DNA of 64,000 nt, taken from positions 868,001-932,000 of the forward strand of contig NW_018344253.1 in NCBI RefSeq assembly GCF_002099425.1, in the 5' to 3' direction. Below the pieces are notes generated by a model. The model saw nothing but the letters and a program-made list of their open reading frames with translations, was not told where the DNA came from and made no database searches. A program made the translations under genes and the position numbers. Below are positions 1-11,623 of the stretch, piece after piece (the first letter of the stretch is position 1; every line of letters starts with the position of its first letter). Source of the DNA: Phascolarctos cinereus. Taxonomy: Eukaryota; Chordata; Mammalia; Diprotodontia; Phascolarctidae.

Positions 1-464
1 AATCTGAAATCAGGATGCCTTCCCATGTTATCTTTTTCAAGCAGTTTAACTCTTGGAAGGCCACTGTTCACAGAGATGAACAATTCATTGTCTGAATTTG
101 ACAACAATCTTCATGTTGCAGATCAGATGAAACGACTTGTCCAAAGGCTCACAACTAATAATAAATGGCAGAACTGAGACTAGAAGAACCTAGGAACTTG
201 AAGCTCACTGCAGAACTGAGCATAGTCTTGGGCTGTAAAGCACTTAACAAGTTAAATTAATGCTAGCTTTTACTTTTTTTTCACTGCTTTCCTCTGTCTA
301 CTCTTCTTTGCTGGGTTTCTGAGAACGGTTTGGAGAGTAGAGTCTCAACTTCTGAGGAAAACATCTTACAGCTCAGAGGAAAGGGCTGATTTTTCTAAAG
401 AGCCTTTCCAAGGCTTAGTATTGTCTGTACACAAGAGACTAATTTCTGTGCTGTCTTTTATCAG

Positions 465-602
465 GATTAATGGAGTGAGTAACCAGGTGACAAAGACTAT
501 AGAGGAACTTCGTCTGAAGAAAATTTATAGCGGCGTGTTTGTTAAAATGACCCCTGATTCCTTAAAGAAACTGCGAATTATAGAGCCTTATGTAGCTTGG
601 GG
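465..602 (+). CDS. RPL7L1: RPL7L1 coding exon A
   Basis: The acceptor TTTTATCAG precedes 465 and the donor GTGAGT follows 602. The exon enters in phase 2 (last base of an Arg codon) and leaves with two bases of a Gly codon. It encodes the uL30 core segment [20 protein letters not shown] continuing to EPYVAWG. Confidence 0.93.
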
Positions 603-2637
603 GTGAGTGATGAGTTCCTGGTAACCTTGTCCAGATGGAGGGGAGGGAGTGGGGAACCAAGACGGGGACAGGGGTTGTGAATTAGATAGAAGGGAGAGGG
701 CATTTAAACTGAGTGGAAGAAAATAGTTGAGGAAAAACATGGTGGTCTTGTTCTTTAGTGCCCATTTTTACTATGTTGGAGGAAGAGATATTACTGACTC
801 TCTTCTAAGTGTGTGATCTGGGGAGGGGAGAAGAGCATGAAATTAGCTGGAGGCTGTGCAGGAAATAATATATATGGGGATTTTTTGGTTTTTGTGAACT
901 TCAGGTAAGAGGACTGGCTTACATTCCATATCCCCCACTCTGTACCACTGAGTGTTTGGCTGGTGTGTTTCAGGAGATAGTTAATGATATATGCTGAAAG
1001 GTTCCAAGATTGAAGGTAGCAATAATATTCAGATATGACAGAATTACACTCTTTATGAGAATTGGGTAGGAGGAGTTTTGCTCAGTGTTGGGGTCCTAGG
1101 AAGCAGAACTTTCCTGGTAGAGGTGGATGAGTATTTTCCCCAAAAGAAAAGCAGAAACTCAGATAGTCTGAGGCAGCAGGATTCATCCTGTGAAGCAACT
1201 ACTAGTGAAAAGTGCGATGGAAAAATTAAAAACCTCTTTTTAAAAGCATAAGAAGGAAGAAGCCCTGTCCTATTTACCTAAAGGATAATGTGCGGGGCAG
1301 GGAAACCCCAGCTTGGATTAAGGTGTTTAAGAGGCCTGTACTGGGGCAGCTAGGTGGCGCAGTGGATAGAGCACCGGCCCTGAAGTCAGGAGGACCTGAA
1401 TTCAAAGCCAGCCTCAGACTAAACACTGGACTCTCAATAGCTGTGTGACCCTAGGCAAGTCACTTAACCCTAATTGCCCCCCCAAAAAAGGCCTGTACTA
1501 TGAGTAACCTAAGTTCCTTTTTTCCCCCTAGAGCAAAAATTCTGTCTTTATTAGGGATTGGTGATCATAGTGTGTTCAAGAGTAAAAATATTTGTAATAG
1601 ATTTGATACTAAAACTCATAACTTAAAAATTAGGTCAAGTATACACTTCTGTAATAAAATTTTCCCCTGGCCTCTATGAGGTTCCAGAAGACACTGCTTT
1701 CCTGTTTAGCTCCCAGGTTTTTTGTTGTTGTTGTTGTTGTTGTTGTTGCTTTAATTAAGTAATTTATTTTTCATTTTCAGCATTCAGTTCCATAAGATTT
1801 TGAGTTTTAAATTTTCTCCCTCTCCCCAAGGTGGCATGCATTCTGATATAGGCTCTATACATTCCTATTAAACATTTTCACATTAGTCATTCTGTGAAGA
1901 AGAATTAGAATGGGAGGAGCCATGAGAAAGAAGAAACAAAACAACAAAAGAAAAGGAGAGTGAATTGAATATAGTATGCTTCCATCTGCATTCAGACTCC
2001 TAAATTCTTTCTTTGGATGAGGATTAGCACCCAGTTTTGTGCCTTCCAAGCTCATGGCGTGGAATGGGGATAGGATTGCTAGGGCATCATCTTTGCATTT
2101 ATTATATTCTGGTTACTCTGCCTCTATAATTAACAGCTTGCTCTTTTTTCCTTCTTTTCACAGATATCCTAACCTAAAATCTGTCCGTGAGCTCATTCTG
2201 AAACGAGGACAAGCCAGGATAAATAATAAGAAAGTCTCTCTAACAGATAATACTCTGATTGAGGAGCGTCTAGGTGAGAATTGAATTATAGGTATCTGTT
2301 TCTTGTGATAGTGGAGGTGGGAGAGAACAGCTGTATAAAAATTGAAGGTAGAAGGAATGAGACAAAGCTTTAACAAAGCAGGGGTTCAGTGGAGCTTGGT
2401 GCTAATTGAAGCTGGTGTGTTTTTTCAGGGAAGTTCGGTATCATTTGCCTGGAAGATGTCATCCATGAAATCTGCTCAGTGGGGGAACATTTTTCTCAGG
2501 TCTCGAGGTTCCTGTGTCCTTTCCCCCTGTCTGTGGCCCGCCATGCTGCCAAGAATAGAGTGGGCTTTCTTAAGGAAATGGGCAAACCTGGCTACCGAGG
2601 TGAAAGCATTAATCAGATCATTCGGCAGCTGAACTAG
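465..2637 (+). CDS. RPL7L1: RPL7L1, last three coding exons (5' part outside window)
   Basis: This is the 3' half of ribosomal protein L7-like 1, a uL30-family protein involved in large-subunit assembly in the nucleolus. Three exons (465-602, 2164-2273, 2429-2637) join in frame with GT/AG sites at every visible junction. The joined peptide runs from [20 protein letters not shown] through [20 protein letters not shown] to the C-terminus [15 protein letters not shown], then TAG. It follows human RPL7L1 from memory nearly residue for residue, including the [18 protein letters not shown] and CLEDxIHEI blocks. Upstream exons, including the start codon, lie left of the window. The stop is six bases before a strong donor (2644), so a spliced 3' UTR is likely. 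Introns of real size and intact frame argue against a retrocopy. Confidence 0.95.
1343..1489 (+). mobile_element. tRNA-related SINE (WSINE1-like)
   Basis: The head GGGGCAGCTAGGTGGCGCAG, an internal CCTGAATTCAAA B-box-like segment and a short A tail are present. A perfect 10-bp target-site duplication GGCCTGTACT lies at 1333-1342 and 1490-1499. It sits in an RPL7L1 intron. Confidence 0.9.
1719..1749. repeat. (TTG)n microsatellite
   Basis: About nine GTT/TTG units sit beside the tail of the antisense L1 fragment that follows. Confidence 0.9.
1752..2045 (-). mobile_element. L1 3' UTR fragment, antisense
   Basis: The reverse complement matches the 3' UTR seen at 36540-36780: the 'TCTGAATGCAGATGGAAGCA' block, a CTCCTTTTCTTTTGTTG tract, 'GACTAATGTGAAAAT' and a purine-rich tail. 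It is 5'-truncated and lies in an RPL7L1 intron. Confidence 0.8.
2164..2273 (+). CDS. RPL7L1: RPL7L1 coding exon B
   Basis: The acceptor CTTTTCACAG precedes 2164 and the donor GTGAGA follows 2273. The exon encodes [17 protein letters not shown] and then [17 protein letters not shown]. This is the most conserved stretch of the family and matches the human segment closely. Confidence 0.95.
2429..2637 (+). CDS. RPL7L1: RPL7L1 terminal coding exon
   Basis: The acceptor TTTTTTCAG precedes 2429. The exon encodes [20 protein letters not shown] through [20 protein letters not shown] and ends INQIIRQLN with TAG at 2635-2637. The reading frame is unbroken. It is followed by GCCCAG and a consensus donor GTAAGA at 2644. 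Confidence 0.95.
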
Positions 2638-3089
2638 GCCCAGGTAAGAACGGACTTGTTTCTGAAGGGCTTTAGGACCCTATTGTGGCATCTACCAGAA
2701 GAGAGAAAATGTTATTAAACATTTAGCTACTGGAGTACTAGAAAGAACCCAAACTTTGTAGTTAGTATACATGGGATTAAAAGTGTTGGCTCCACTGTAA
2801 TACAGTGATGTTAAATTGACCTGTGACTATTTGCGTTCAAAGTGTGTTGCTTTCTTGAAATCTTTAAAACCAGAATAGGAAATCTTGTTTCTGTTCTCAG
2901 TTATGTCTCTGTACTGATTTAGGGTAAGTCTGTGTGGAGGAAATGGGTTAAACTCACATGATTTTTGGTGTGGTTTGAGGGGTCTCAGAGAGGCTATGAA
3001 GATCCAAGGAATAGGATAAAGTGCCACGAGGGGCTTAGATATCATCTAATTTATTTTTTTCCTTCTCACCCCCCCCCAACTCCTGCCAC

Positions 3090-3215
3090 TTTCATTTTGC
3101 AGCTGAAGAAACTGAGGTAGCCAGAGAAGTCTCACAAATCAGAATTTGAAGTTGGGGATCCCAGCTCCAAAGCTAATGCTTCTCCCATTACTGTTCACTA
3201 TAAGGTTTTTGAAGA
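3090..3215 (-). mobile_element. MIR fragment
   Basis: Antisense MIR core: GAAGAAACTGAGG, then a degraded copy of the 'cccagggtcacacagct' block, then 'GAATTTGAA'. It is old and diverged. Confidence 0.5.
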
Positions 3216-3306
3216 GGCAATCCTTCCTCTTTCAACTCTTGAGACTCACCTGATAATTTGAGTTAGTTGCTGTAAGCTCCTATTAATTCAATTTTTTTTT
3301 CTCTAG

Positions 3307-3525
3307 GATCTCAGAAGATTTACATCTTTTCTGAGTTGGTACCCAGTATCTTCAAAGAAGATTTCTTTTCTGCTGGAACTTTCTCTGGAAACTAATGAGA
3401 TAGGAAGAAAAGAGGATCACCTATGTAGAAGGAACTTTTCTTCCTTACTTTTCTTCAAGGAAGAAACCATATTGGTTTATCCAGCCAGCTTCATCTTGGA
3501 TTAAAGTCTCATGTCCATCGAAGAG
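3307..3525 (+). other. RPL7L1: Candidate RPL7L1 3' UTR exon
   Basis: A long pyrimidine tract followed by CTCTAG ends at 3306 and could pair with the donor at 2644, six bases after the RPL7L1 stop. ATTAAA at 3500-3505 is a possible poly(A) signal. With the stop so close to the junction the transcript should escape nonsense-mediated decay. This is inferred from splice signals only; an unspliced 3' UTR is the alternative. Confidence 0.35.
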
Positions 3526-4034
3526 GAGTGGCTATACTTCCTATTTCGGGATTGGAAGCTAGATTCAACCCATTCCAGTTTTTTCGTGGTGGCCTCCCAT
3601 CCAGAGAGCAATCAGTTGTTAGCCATATGTGGTTCTCTACTCCGAGAGTTGAATGTTGTAAAATATACTTTGTCACTCTGCTCTTCACTTGGAACAAGAC
3701 AGTGGGACCTGATCTGGGTTTTGAAGTGACATTCAAATATGATGGGCCATCATCTCTGGGACTGTGTTTTTAATGATACTTATATGACTCAGCCTAGCAA
3801 CTATGTTAGTGGGCTTCCCATGCTTCGGCACCACTCTCATGCCACCACTGTACACCAGGTCCCATTCTTTCTTGCCATTAAAGTAGAGATATTGACTGTA
3901 ACCTGCCACTCACTTAGCCCTATCTGTGTCAGTATGAATCAGATTTTGCATTTCATTACCCTTATTTTGTGGTCTTCCCTTGCCCCTTATCTTTTCCCCA
4001 CAATCTAAGGTAATAAGTAACTAATTATCAAAGT

Positions 4035-4275
4035 GTCCATAAGGGGTAATAATAATAATAGCCAACATATTTGAAGTTTGCAAAATGCTGTACCTATGTT
4101 CTGTCATTTAATCCTCACAACAGCCCTCTGGAGTAAATGCACCTTAAGCCCTATTATACAAAGAGAAATATGTCTCAGAGAACTTGCCCAGGGTCACGTG
4201 GCTAGGAAATGTCTAAGGTGGGATTCAAATCCAGGTCTTCCTGATCCCAAGTTCAGCACTGTCTACAACCACCAC
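4035..4275 (-). mobile_element. MIR, antisense
   Basis: The antisense MIR signature runs 'ATTTAATCCTCACAACAGCC', 'TTGCCCAGGGTCACGTGGCT', 'GGATTCAAATCCAGGTCTTC'. The open frame across it has no family match and is not called as a gene. Confidence 0.8.
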
Positions 4276-4924
4276 ACAATGGGAAGATGTTTTAGCCAAG
4301 ATTTCACATGTAGTCTAAGAGTCACTAAGATGCCCACTTTTATGTGGCCGTGGAAGAGAAAACAAAACATAGGTTTATTAATCACTTATGTGCTCAGCAC
4401 TTTATAACTGTTCTCTCATTGAGCTTTGTCTTGGGAACATGACAGGAGCTTCGCCCCTTTCTTTCTAGGCAGCTCCTTGAATCCATCTCACTTTTTCTGA
4501 CACACTATTTAACATGCAGAGCAGACATCTGGCACTTGAGAAATACAAAGCAGCAAGATCCTTACCTACGCTGACATTTAGTGAAGTGTGGTGATGAATG
4601 CATTGTGTTTCTCTACAAGAGTACCACCACTTGCTTCTTTCCAATGAAAAAGAATAAGCAATCTTGAAATTTTTGAGACTGTTTAAAATTGAGCAGGTCT
4701 GTGCTAATGGTTTAAGTGGGGAATAAGCCAAGGACTCCCTTTTCCCTTTTACACTAGCTGGAAGCTCTTAACTGGCATACTTTTGTTAGGGTCCTGGTCT
4801 TGTCAACGTAAAAGACCACATTAAAGCTATTTAACTAGAAAAGGTAAAAGGATGTCATTTGTACCACCAGTTCCCAAAGTGCAGATTAAAAACTTCCCAC
4901 ACTACTGAAGTATTTCCGTTTATC

Positions 4925-5260
4925 CTATTCATATGCCACTATTTTACAGGTGAGGAAAATGGAGCATTTGGAGGTTCTGACTTGCCCAGGGTCACATAGC
5001 TAAGAAGAGTCAGAGGCTGGTTTTGAAAGACCTTTGACAATTGTTCCTGTTTCTGTATGGCTGTTGTAATCCCGGGCACGTGACAAGTCTAGCACCTTGA
5101 GAATTTCCTGGTTGAGTTGAAATTGGAAGGCTTTTAGAGAATATGCTTCACAACTCTTGTCATTTTACAAATAAGCCAAGTTGGTGGAAATTTTGATTTC
5201 ACTGTTACAAGGGATTTTGTGGCAAAGCTAAAGTTTGAATGCAGGTCTTCTGGCCCCATT
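4925..5260 (-). mobile_element. Two partial MIR fragments
   Basis: 'TTTTACAGGTGAGGAAAATG' and 'TTGCCCAGGGTCACATAGCT' mark one antisense MIR. A second, weaker one follows at about 5150-5260. The surrounding 2.7-6.2 kb holds no recognised gene apart from the UTR candidate. Confidence 0.6.
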
Positions 5261-5365
5261 CCTTTTTGCTAAAAATCATAAGCAAATCTGAAGCAATATA
5301 AAAAAAGTTTCTTGCCATAAAGGGTTTATAAAGTCTAGCTGAGGAATGGGTAACAGTACTAGATG

Positions 5366-5590
5366 GTAGGGGCAGCTAGTTCAGGTCTAAAGTCAGGAAG
5401 ACTCATCTTCCTGAGTTCAAATCTGCCCAGACAACTAGCTGTTACTCAGGGTAAGTCGCTTAACCCTGTTAAAACCTGAGTTTCCTCACCTGTAAAATGA
5501 ACTGGAGAAGAAAATGGCAAACCACTCCAGTCTCTTTGCCAAGAAAACCCCAAGTGGGATCATTGCAACGAGTGAAAAACAGGTTAAGTA
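5366..5590 (+). mobile_element. MAR1-type SINE (RTE-like tail)
   Basis: It starts GGGGCAGCTAG and carries the long 3' module 'GGCAAACCACTCCAGT...TTTGCCAAGAAAACCCCAA'. That module ends like the 3' end of BovB/RTE LINEs, which presumably supplied the retrotransposition machinery. Confidence 0.85.
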
Positions 5591-6322
5591 TACCATATTT
5601 ATTTACAATCTCATAACCACACTGTAAACTCCATTTGGAAACAAGCAAGACTGCTGGTTAGCAAGCTCATGAAAGTCAAATCGTGGATTTTCAGATCGTC
5701 AACGCTGGTGTAATAACATGCAGAGCACGTGTTTTTATTTTGTACTATGGATGGTTTGTACTTTTAATGGTTTGGGAGAGTTACAGAATCTTCATTTCAT
5801 AGTGTCAAAAGTTGTCAAGTCTGTAGCTTCGTAAGCACTTTTTTCCCCCATAAAGTATTTTTAAATTCGTTGCCTTCAATATCTGTCCTCCAGCTTGTCT
5901 TCGAAGCAACAGTTCCGTTCAGGTAGCCATGGCTCATATTGGTACAGTCCTTTAAAGTTTGCAAAGCATTTTCCTCACCACAGCCCTTTGAGGTAGGTAA
6001 GTGCAAGCACATCCCAACTGTATGGAGAAAACTGGCTCAGCAGTGAACTGATCTGTCCAGCAGAGGTGGCTCGAATCCACGTCTCTTGGCCAAGTCCAGC
6101 GCCCTTTCCTTTCATGAATGCTCCTCCAAGGGAGGGTACTCTTTTCCCCCAACTACCCCCACTCCCACCTCACCCCACTAAGCTGCGAGGCACAGGGTAA
6201 GTGTTTAACGTTTGCTGAATGAATACGTGACTGCCGGCGGCCGGATTCACCAGGTGGCTGGGGGGCTCAGCTGCGGCCTCGTCCCGGGCGGGGGGAGGGG
6301 GGGTCCAGTCTTGCCAGCGGGT

Positions 6323-7312
<990 letters not shown>

Positions 7313-7329
7313 ATCAGGAGACCTTAGAT

Positions 7330-7495
7330 TTACATAACCTCAGAGGTCATCTTTAGTCCAACACACTCCCTCACATTTTACCCATGAGGAAACTGAGGTC
7401 ACTTGCCCAAGGTCACACAGGTAGAAAGAGGTGTCAGGAATCTCAGCTTAGGTCTTCTGACTCCAAAAGCAGTACTCTTTCCGCTGCACCAAGAC
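7330..7495 (-). mobile_element. MIR-type SINE, antisense
   Basis: 'GAGGAAACTGAGGTCACTTG', 'CCAAGGTCACACAGGTAG' and 'GGTCTTCTGACTCC' are antisense MIR landmarks. Confidence 0.75.
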
Positions 7496-7531
7496 AATAA
7501 CTATTCCTATTTGTGCAGCACTTTAAGGAGT

Positions 7532-7772
7532 TTTGTTCAGTCATGTCCAACTCTTTGTGACCCCATTTGGGGTTTTCTTGGCAAAGATACTGGAGTGGTT
7601 TACCATTTCCTCCTCTAATGTGTCCCTCTATTGTTTGGATGAAGAACTGAGCGCAGAGTTAAGCGACTTGCCCAGGGTCACATAGCTAGTAAGTGCCTGA
7701 GGCCAGATTTGAACTCAAGTCTTCCTGACTCCAGGCCCAGCACTCTACCTACTGCACCACCTAGCTGCCCCT
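7532..7772 (-). mobile_element. MAR1-type SINE, antisense
   Basis: It begins with the reverse of the RTE-like tail (CAGTCATGTCCAACTCTTTG, TGGGGTTTTCTTGGCAAAG). It ends with CCACCTAGCTGCCCC, the reversed head of the SINE. It is full length. Confidence 0.9.
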
Positions 7773-7779
7773 GTTTAAA

Positions 7780-8205
7780 GAGTTTAGCAATCATCTATTC
7801 CAACCCCCTTGTTTTGCAGATGAGGACACTGCAGCCCAGAGAGGGGACTTTACAGAATCACAGTTGGAGGGGAATTTAGCCACAATCTAGTTCGGCCTAT
7901 ATCCGAAAGGAATCTCCACCTTTACATTTCTGACAAGTGGTCATTCAGTCTCTTAACCTCCAAGGAGAGGGAATCTATCACCTCCATTCCTCTTTTGGCC
8001 AGCTCTAATCGTTAAGAAGTTTTTCCTGACATCAAGCCTCTTGGGAATATGCACCCATGCCCCTGGTTCTACGCTCTGGGGCCAAATAAAACCATCCTGA
8101 TCCCTCCTCCCCATGACAACTCTTCAGATTTTGGAACACAGCTATCAAATACCTCCACAGGGTCTTCCTTCTCCTTGAGTACCCCTAGTTTCTTCCATCA
8201 ACGTG
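7780..8205 (-). mobile_element. CR1/L3-like LINE 3' end, antisense
   Basis: The antisense CR1 3'-end layout is visible: 'AGAATCACAGTTGGAGGGGA', then a 'CTTAACCTCCAAGGAGAGGG' block, 'AAGTTTTTCCTGACATCAAG' and 'CTGGTTCTACGCTCTGGGGC'. It is ancient. The family name rests on memory of the CR1 3' consensus. Confidence 0.55.
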
Positions 8206-8309
8206 TTGAAGACAATATAAGAGCTGGGATTCAAACCCAAACTGACTCTAAATTCATCACCTCCTCCAATATACCACAATGATTCACAAAATGGATCTCA
8301 ATGCTTTCT

Positions 8310-8462
8310 TTCTTTTTTTTTTTTTGGCTAGGCAAGGGGGTTAAGTGACTTGCCCAGGGTCACAAAGCTAGTAAGTGTCATGTGTCTGAGGACAGATTTG
8401 AACTCAGGTCCTCCTAAATCCAGGGCCAGTGCTCTATCCACTGCACCACCTACTTGCCCCCT
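8310..8462 (-). mobile_element. tRNA-related SINE (WSINE1-like), antisense
   Basis: A poly-T run leads into GTGACTTGCCCAGGGTCACA and the element ends near ACTTGCCCC. The flanks share TCAATGCTTTCT (8298-8309) and TCAATGATTTCT (8463-8474), an 11/12 target-site duplication. Confidence 0.85.
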
Positions 8463-8531
8463 TCAATGATTTCTATTTTCTCATTACATACAACAACCTT
8501 AATTCATCACATGGCTAAAAAAAAACATCAT

Positions 8532-9223
8532 ATGTGCATACCCTTTGACCCAGCAATAGCACTTCTAGGGCTACATTCCAAAGAGATCATAAAAATGGAA
8601 AAAAGATCCACATGTATAAAAATATTCATAGCAGCTCTTTTTGTGGTGGCAAAGAATTGCAAATTGAGAGGATGCCCATCAATTGGGGAATGGCTGAGCA
8701 AGTTGTGGTATATGAATGTAATGGAATATTATTGTGCTATAAGAAATGATGAACAGGCTGACTTCAGAAAAACCTGGAAAGACTTGTATGGTCTGATGCT
8801 GAATGAAGCGAGCAGAACCAAGAGAATGTTGTACATGATAACAGCCATGTTGTGCGGTGACTAATATTCATAAACTTAATCCTTCCCAGCAATACAAGGA
8901 TCTAAGACATCTCCAAAGGCCTTGTGATGGAAAATGCTATCCACATCCAAAGAGAGAACTATGGAAGTTGAATTGCTTTTTTTTTCCTCTTCTGTTGAGT
9001 TTTGTTTTCTCTTTCTGATGGTTCCTCCTACTGGTTTTAATTTTTACTTACAACTTCACTAATGTGAAAATATGTTTAATAAGAATGTAAATGTATAGCC
9101 TATATCAGATTGTGCACTGTCTTGGGGAGGGTGATGGGGAGGAAGGGGGAGAAAAATTTTAAACTCAAAAGCATATGGAAGTGATTATTGATAAATAAAA
9201 ATAAATTAATAAATAAAAAATTT
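8532..9223 (+). mobile_element. 5'-truncated L1 (ORF2 C-terminus and 3' UTR)
   Basis: The frame at 8521-8864 reads CIPFDPAIALLGLHSKEIIK, then FIAALFVVAKN, then MEYYCAIRNDE, the end of L1 ORF2. A 3' UTR and A-rich tail follow. An exact duplication AAAAACATCAT lies at 8521-8531 and 9224-9234, so this is a standalone truncated insertion. Confidence 0.92.
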
Positions 9224-9369
9224 AAAAACATCATAACTGTGGGAGTTTTTTGTTTTGTGATACTTTTGCTTGTTTTTTTTGGCTGGCAAAACTCACATGG
9301 TATATCAGGATCACCAGAAATAGGTTCAAGACTGAGTCCCTATTCTTGTCTCTGCAGACTTCCTAATCC

Positions 9370-9550
9370 AGTGGCTGGATATCATCATCATGGTTGTTTA
9401 TATTTGCGTAGTGAGTCCCAAACATCCTATGAGTTAGGTTAGCATAGGTGGTAGGATACCCCCATTTTACAGATAAAAAGGCGAGGCTCAGAAGGGGCCT
9501 TGTCCAAGTTTGTACAACTAATAAACATCTGAACCAAGATTTAAATCCAG
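9370..9550 (-). mobile_element. MIR, antisense
   Basis: 'CCCCCATTTTACAGATAAAA' followed by a diverged 'TTGTCCAAGTTTGTACAACT' and 'GATTTAAATCCAGGTCTCTC' mark an old antisense MIR. Confidence 0.65.
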
Positions 9551-9565
9551 GTCTCTCCTATTTAG

Positions 9566-10285
9566 AGGCAGCTAGGTAGCACAGTGGATGGAGTGCCAGG
9601 CCTAGAGTCAAGAAGATCTGAGTTCAAATGCAGCCTTAGATACTTGTGAGCTATGTGACCTTGGGCAAGTCACTTAACCCCTGTTTGCCTCAGTTTCCTC
9701 TTGTAAGATGGGGATAATGATGCCACCTAACTCTCAGGGTTATTGTGTGTTGCCCACAACCAGATCGTACACCGAACGGAGAGGCGTGAAATAACTTATG
9801 ACATGGGCCAGGCGGAGTAGAATTACTGACTCAGTTTATTCATCTGAGGGCACAGAATATCTAGCCTAACTTCAAAGAGTCCTCCCCGTGAGATACTCCC
9901 CAGAACATCTGCTGAGGATGTAACAATCATGAATTTCCTCCTTATCAGGGTTCCTAGATTGGGCTGTAGATTCCAAGGTTTTCCCAGGTGCCTTGGTGCC
10001 ACCTGCATAGAGGAGTAAATATGTAAATCTAAGGTTCAAAGAGAGAGAAGGGATGTCTCAGAGATCTCATTATCAGGAAGGAATTGGGGAGCCGTACCAC
10101 TTAATCCATGAGCCCTTTTGGGTAAAAGCCTGAGCAGAGGTCAAACTCTGCCTTGGATCTTAAACCCTTATCAGACTCTTAAGATAGGCCCTCAACAATT
10201 GTGAGAATCAAATGATATAATAATTGTAAAGTGCTTAGCACAGTACCTGGAACATAGTAGGTACCATGTTAGCTATTATACATAT
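9566..10285 (+). mobile_element. CORE-SINE/MIR-type element split by an LTR
   Basis: The left part (9566-9747) has the GGCAGCTAGGTAGCACAGTG head and a MIR-like body ending GGGTTATTGTG. The right part resumes at 10204 with AGAATCAAATGATATAATAA and the typical 'GTGCTTAGCACAGTACCTGG' end. The two halves are co-linear once the 450-bp insert is removed. Confidence 0.85.
9748..10197 (-). mobile_element. Solo LTR, class II-like endogenous retrovirus
   Basis: A 450-bp block starts TGTTGCCC and ends CTCAACA, with a perfect 5-bp terminal inverted repeat TGTTG/CAACA. It is flanked by an exact 6-bp duplication ATTGTG (9742-9747, 10198-10203). Six-base duplications are typical of class II (ERVK/beta-like) integration. 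AATAAA about 95 bp from the left end on the - strand suggests leftward orientation. It has no internal genes. It is younger than the SINE it splits. Confidence 0.85.
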
Positions 10286-11371
10286 ATGTGCATATGTCTC
10301 AAGTAAATGTTAGCTATTATTATTGTTGTTGTTATATCTCCCTACCCTGATTGACAGGGCTATTCTTAAGAGGACTACACCTACCTGAAGGTGGGGCTAT
10401 AGTCACATTAAGTGTAACAAGGGTCATGGAGCATTCACATAGGTACACTACATGCTTCTGATCAGCATTGAAGAACACAAGCATTTAGGGGATGGATGAC
10501 GGGAAAACATAACAAAACAAACGTATTGGCTATTGAGCAGGAAGAGCCATTGATTCAGTAGCTATTTAGAAGGGAGTGAGATGCCCTCAGTGTTCTATTC
10601 ACTTCCTGGTTACAGATTATGTCAGGACTATTCCAGCAAGACCTCCCACCTCACCCCCTAGCCAGATGCTGACTAAAAACTGGCAACCTAAGTGAAAGTC
10701 CTGCCTGGATGAACCTGAGAGTAGATCTCACAGCCCTGATTTTTGGTGACTAAATAGCAATCCTGTAATGGACATTTCCAGTCTTAGAGGCTACCTTGTG
10801 AGTGAAGGAGGTTCGGAGATCCTGAGTGTTGTAGAAACATCCACTGCTTCCACCAGTCTCTTCTTGGAGGGAAATGAGATTAATTCCTGACTTGGCTTGC
10901 CAAAAAAAAAAACGTGGTTCTGGAGGGAGTTATTTGGACAGTTTGGAGCCCAAGTGAAATATGAAATGACGATTTAGCAGTCACACACACACACAAAATT
11001 CTGATGTTTGGCTGTGGTCTCTACTGTCTCCAGCTTTGGCCTCAGTTGAAATCCTGACCTAGGGTAGTCTTCTGCTCTTTCAGAAAGAACCACAACCCAT
11101 ACCCCAGAACCAGTAGAAGTCTCAGCTCTGGGGCCTGCCACCTCCTAAGCAGTATCCCAGTTCCAGTCAACAAACTCACGATTCCTCTCACTGACTTGAC
11201 TGGACTCCACAGCTGGACTCCCAGCTCCACTGGAAGATGCCAAGTTCTTCTGCAGCAAGACACGCTGCCCATAGGAGGGGGGGTGGAGAGGAGAGTAAAA
11301 TTCCCTTCCTTCCTCACCCCACTCTCGAAGAGAAAAAAAATGAAAAGCCAACTCTTTTCTCAGAGCTGACT
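10286..11371. other. No gene recognised
   Basis: About 1.1 kb of apparently unique sequence with a short (CA)n at about 10981-10997 and an A-run at about 10902. No open frame here shows a family match or splice structure. Confidence 0.6.
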
Positions 11372-11623
11372 CATCTTTTAAAATTTTTCTTTTTTTAATT
11401 AACAAGCATTTGTTTTCCCTCCCTCAACCTTCCCCAATTTAAATAAGAAAAGAAAAACAAAACCTTTGCAACAGATAGATATAGTCAAGCAAAACAAATT
11501 CCCACATCCTCCATATCCAAAAATGTATGTCTCATTCTGCTACTTAAATCCATCACCTCTTTGGCAGAAGGTGAAGTGGTGCATAGTTCACCAGTCCTCT
11601 GGAATCATGTTGGTTATGGCATT

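Noticed and set aside
1-464. Another RPL7L1 exon upstream of 465
   Set aside because: No segment in the first 464 bases encodes the expected preceding peptide with splice sites.
4078-4407. A 109-codon open frame
   Set aside because: Most of it is antisense MIR sequence.
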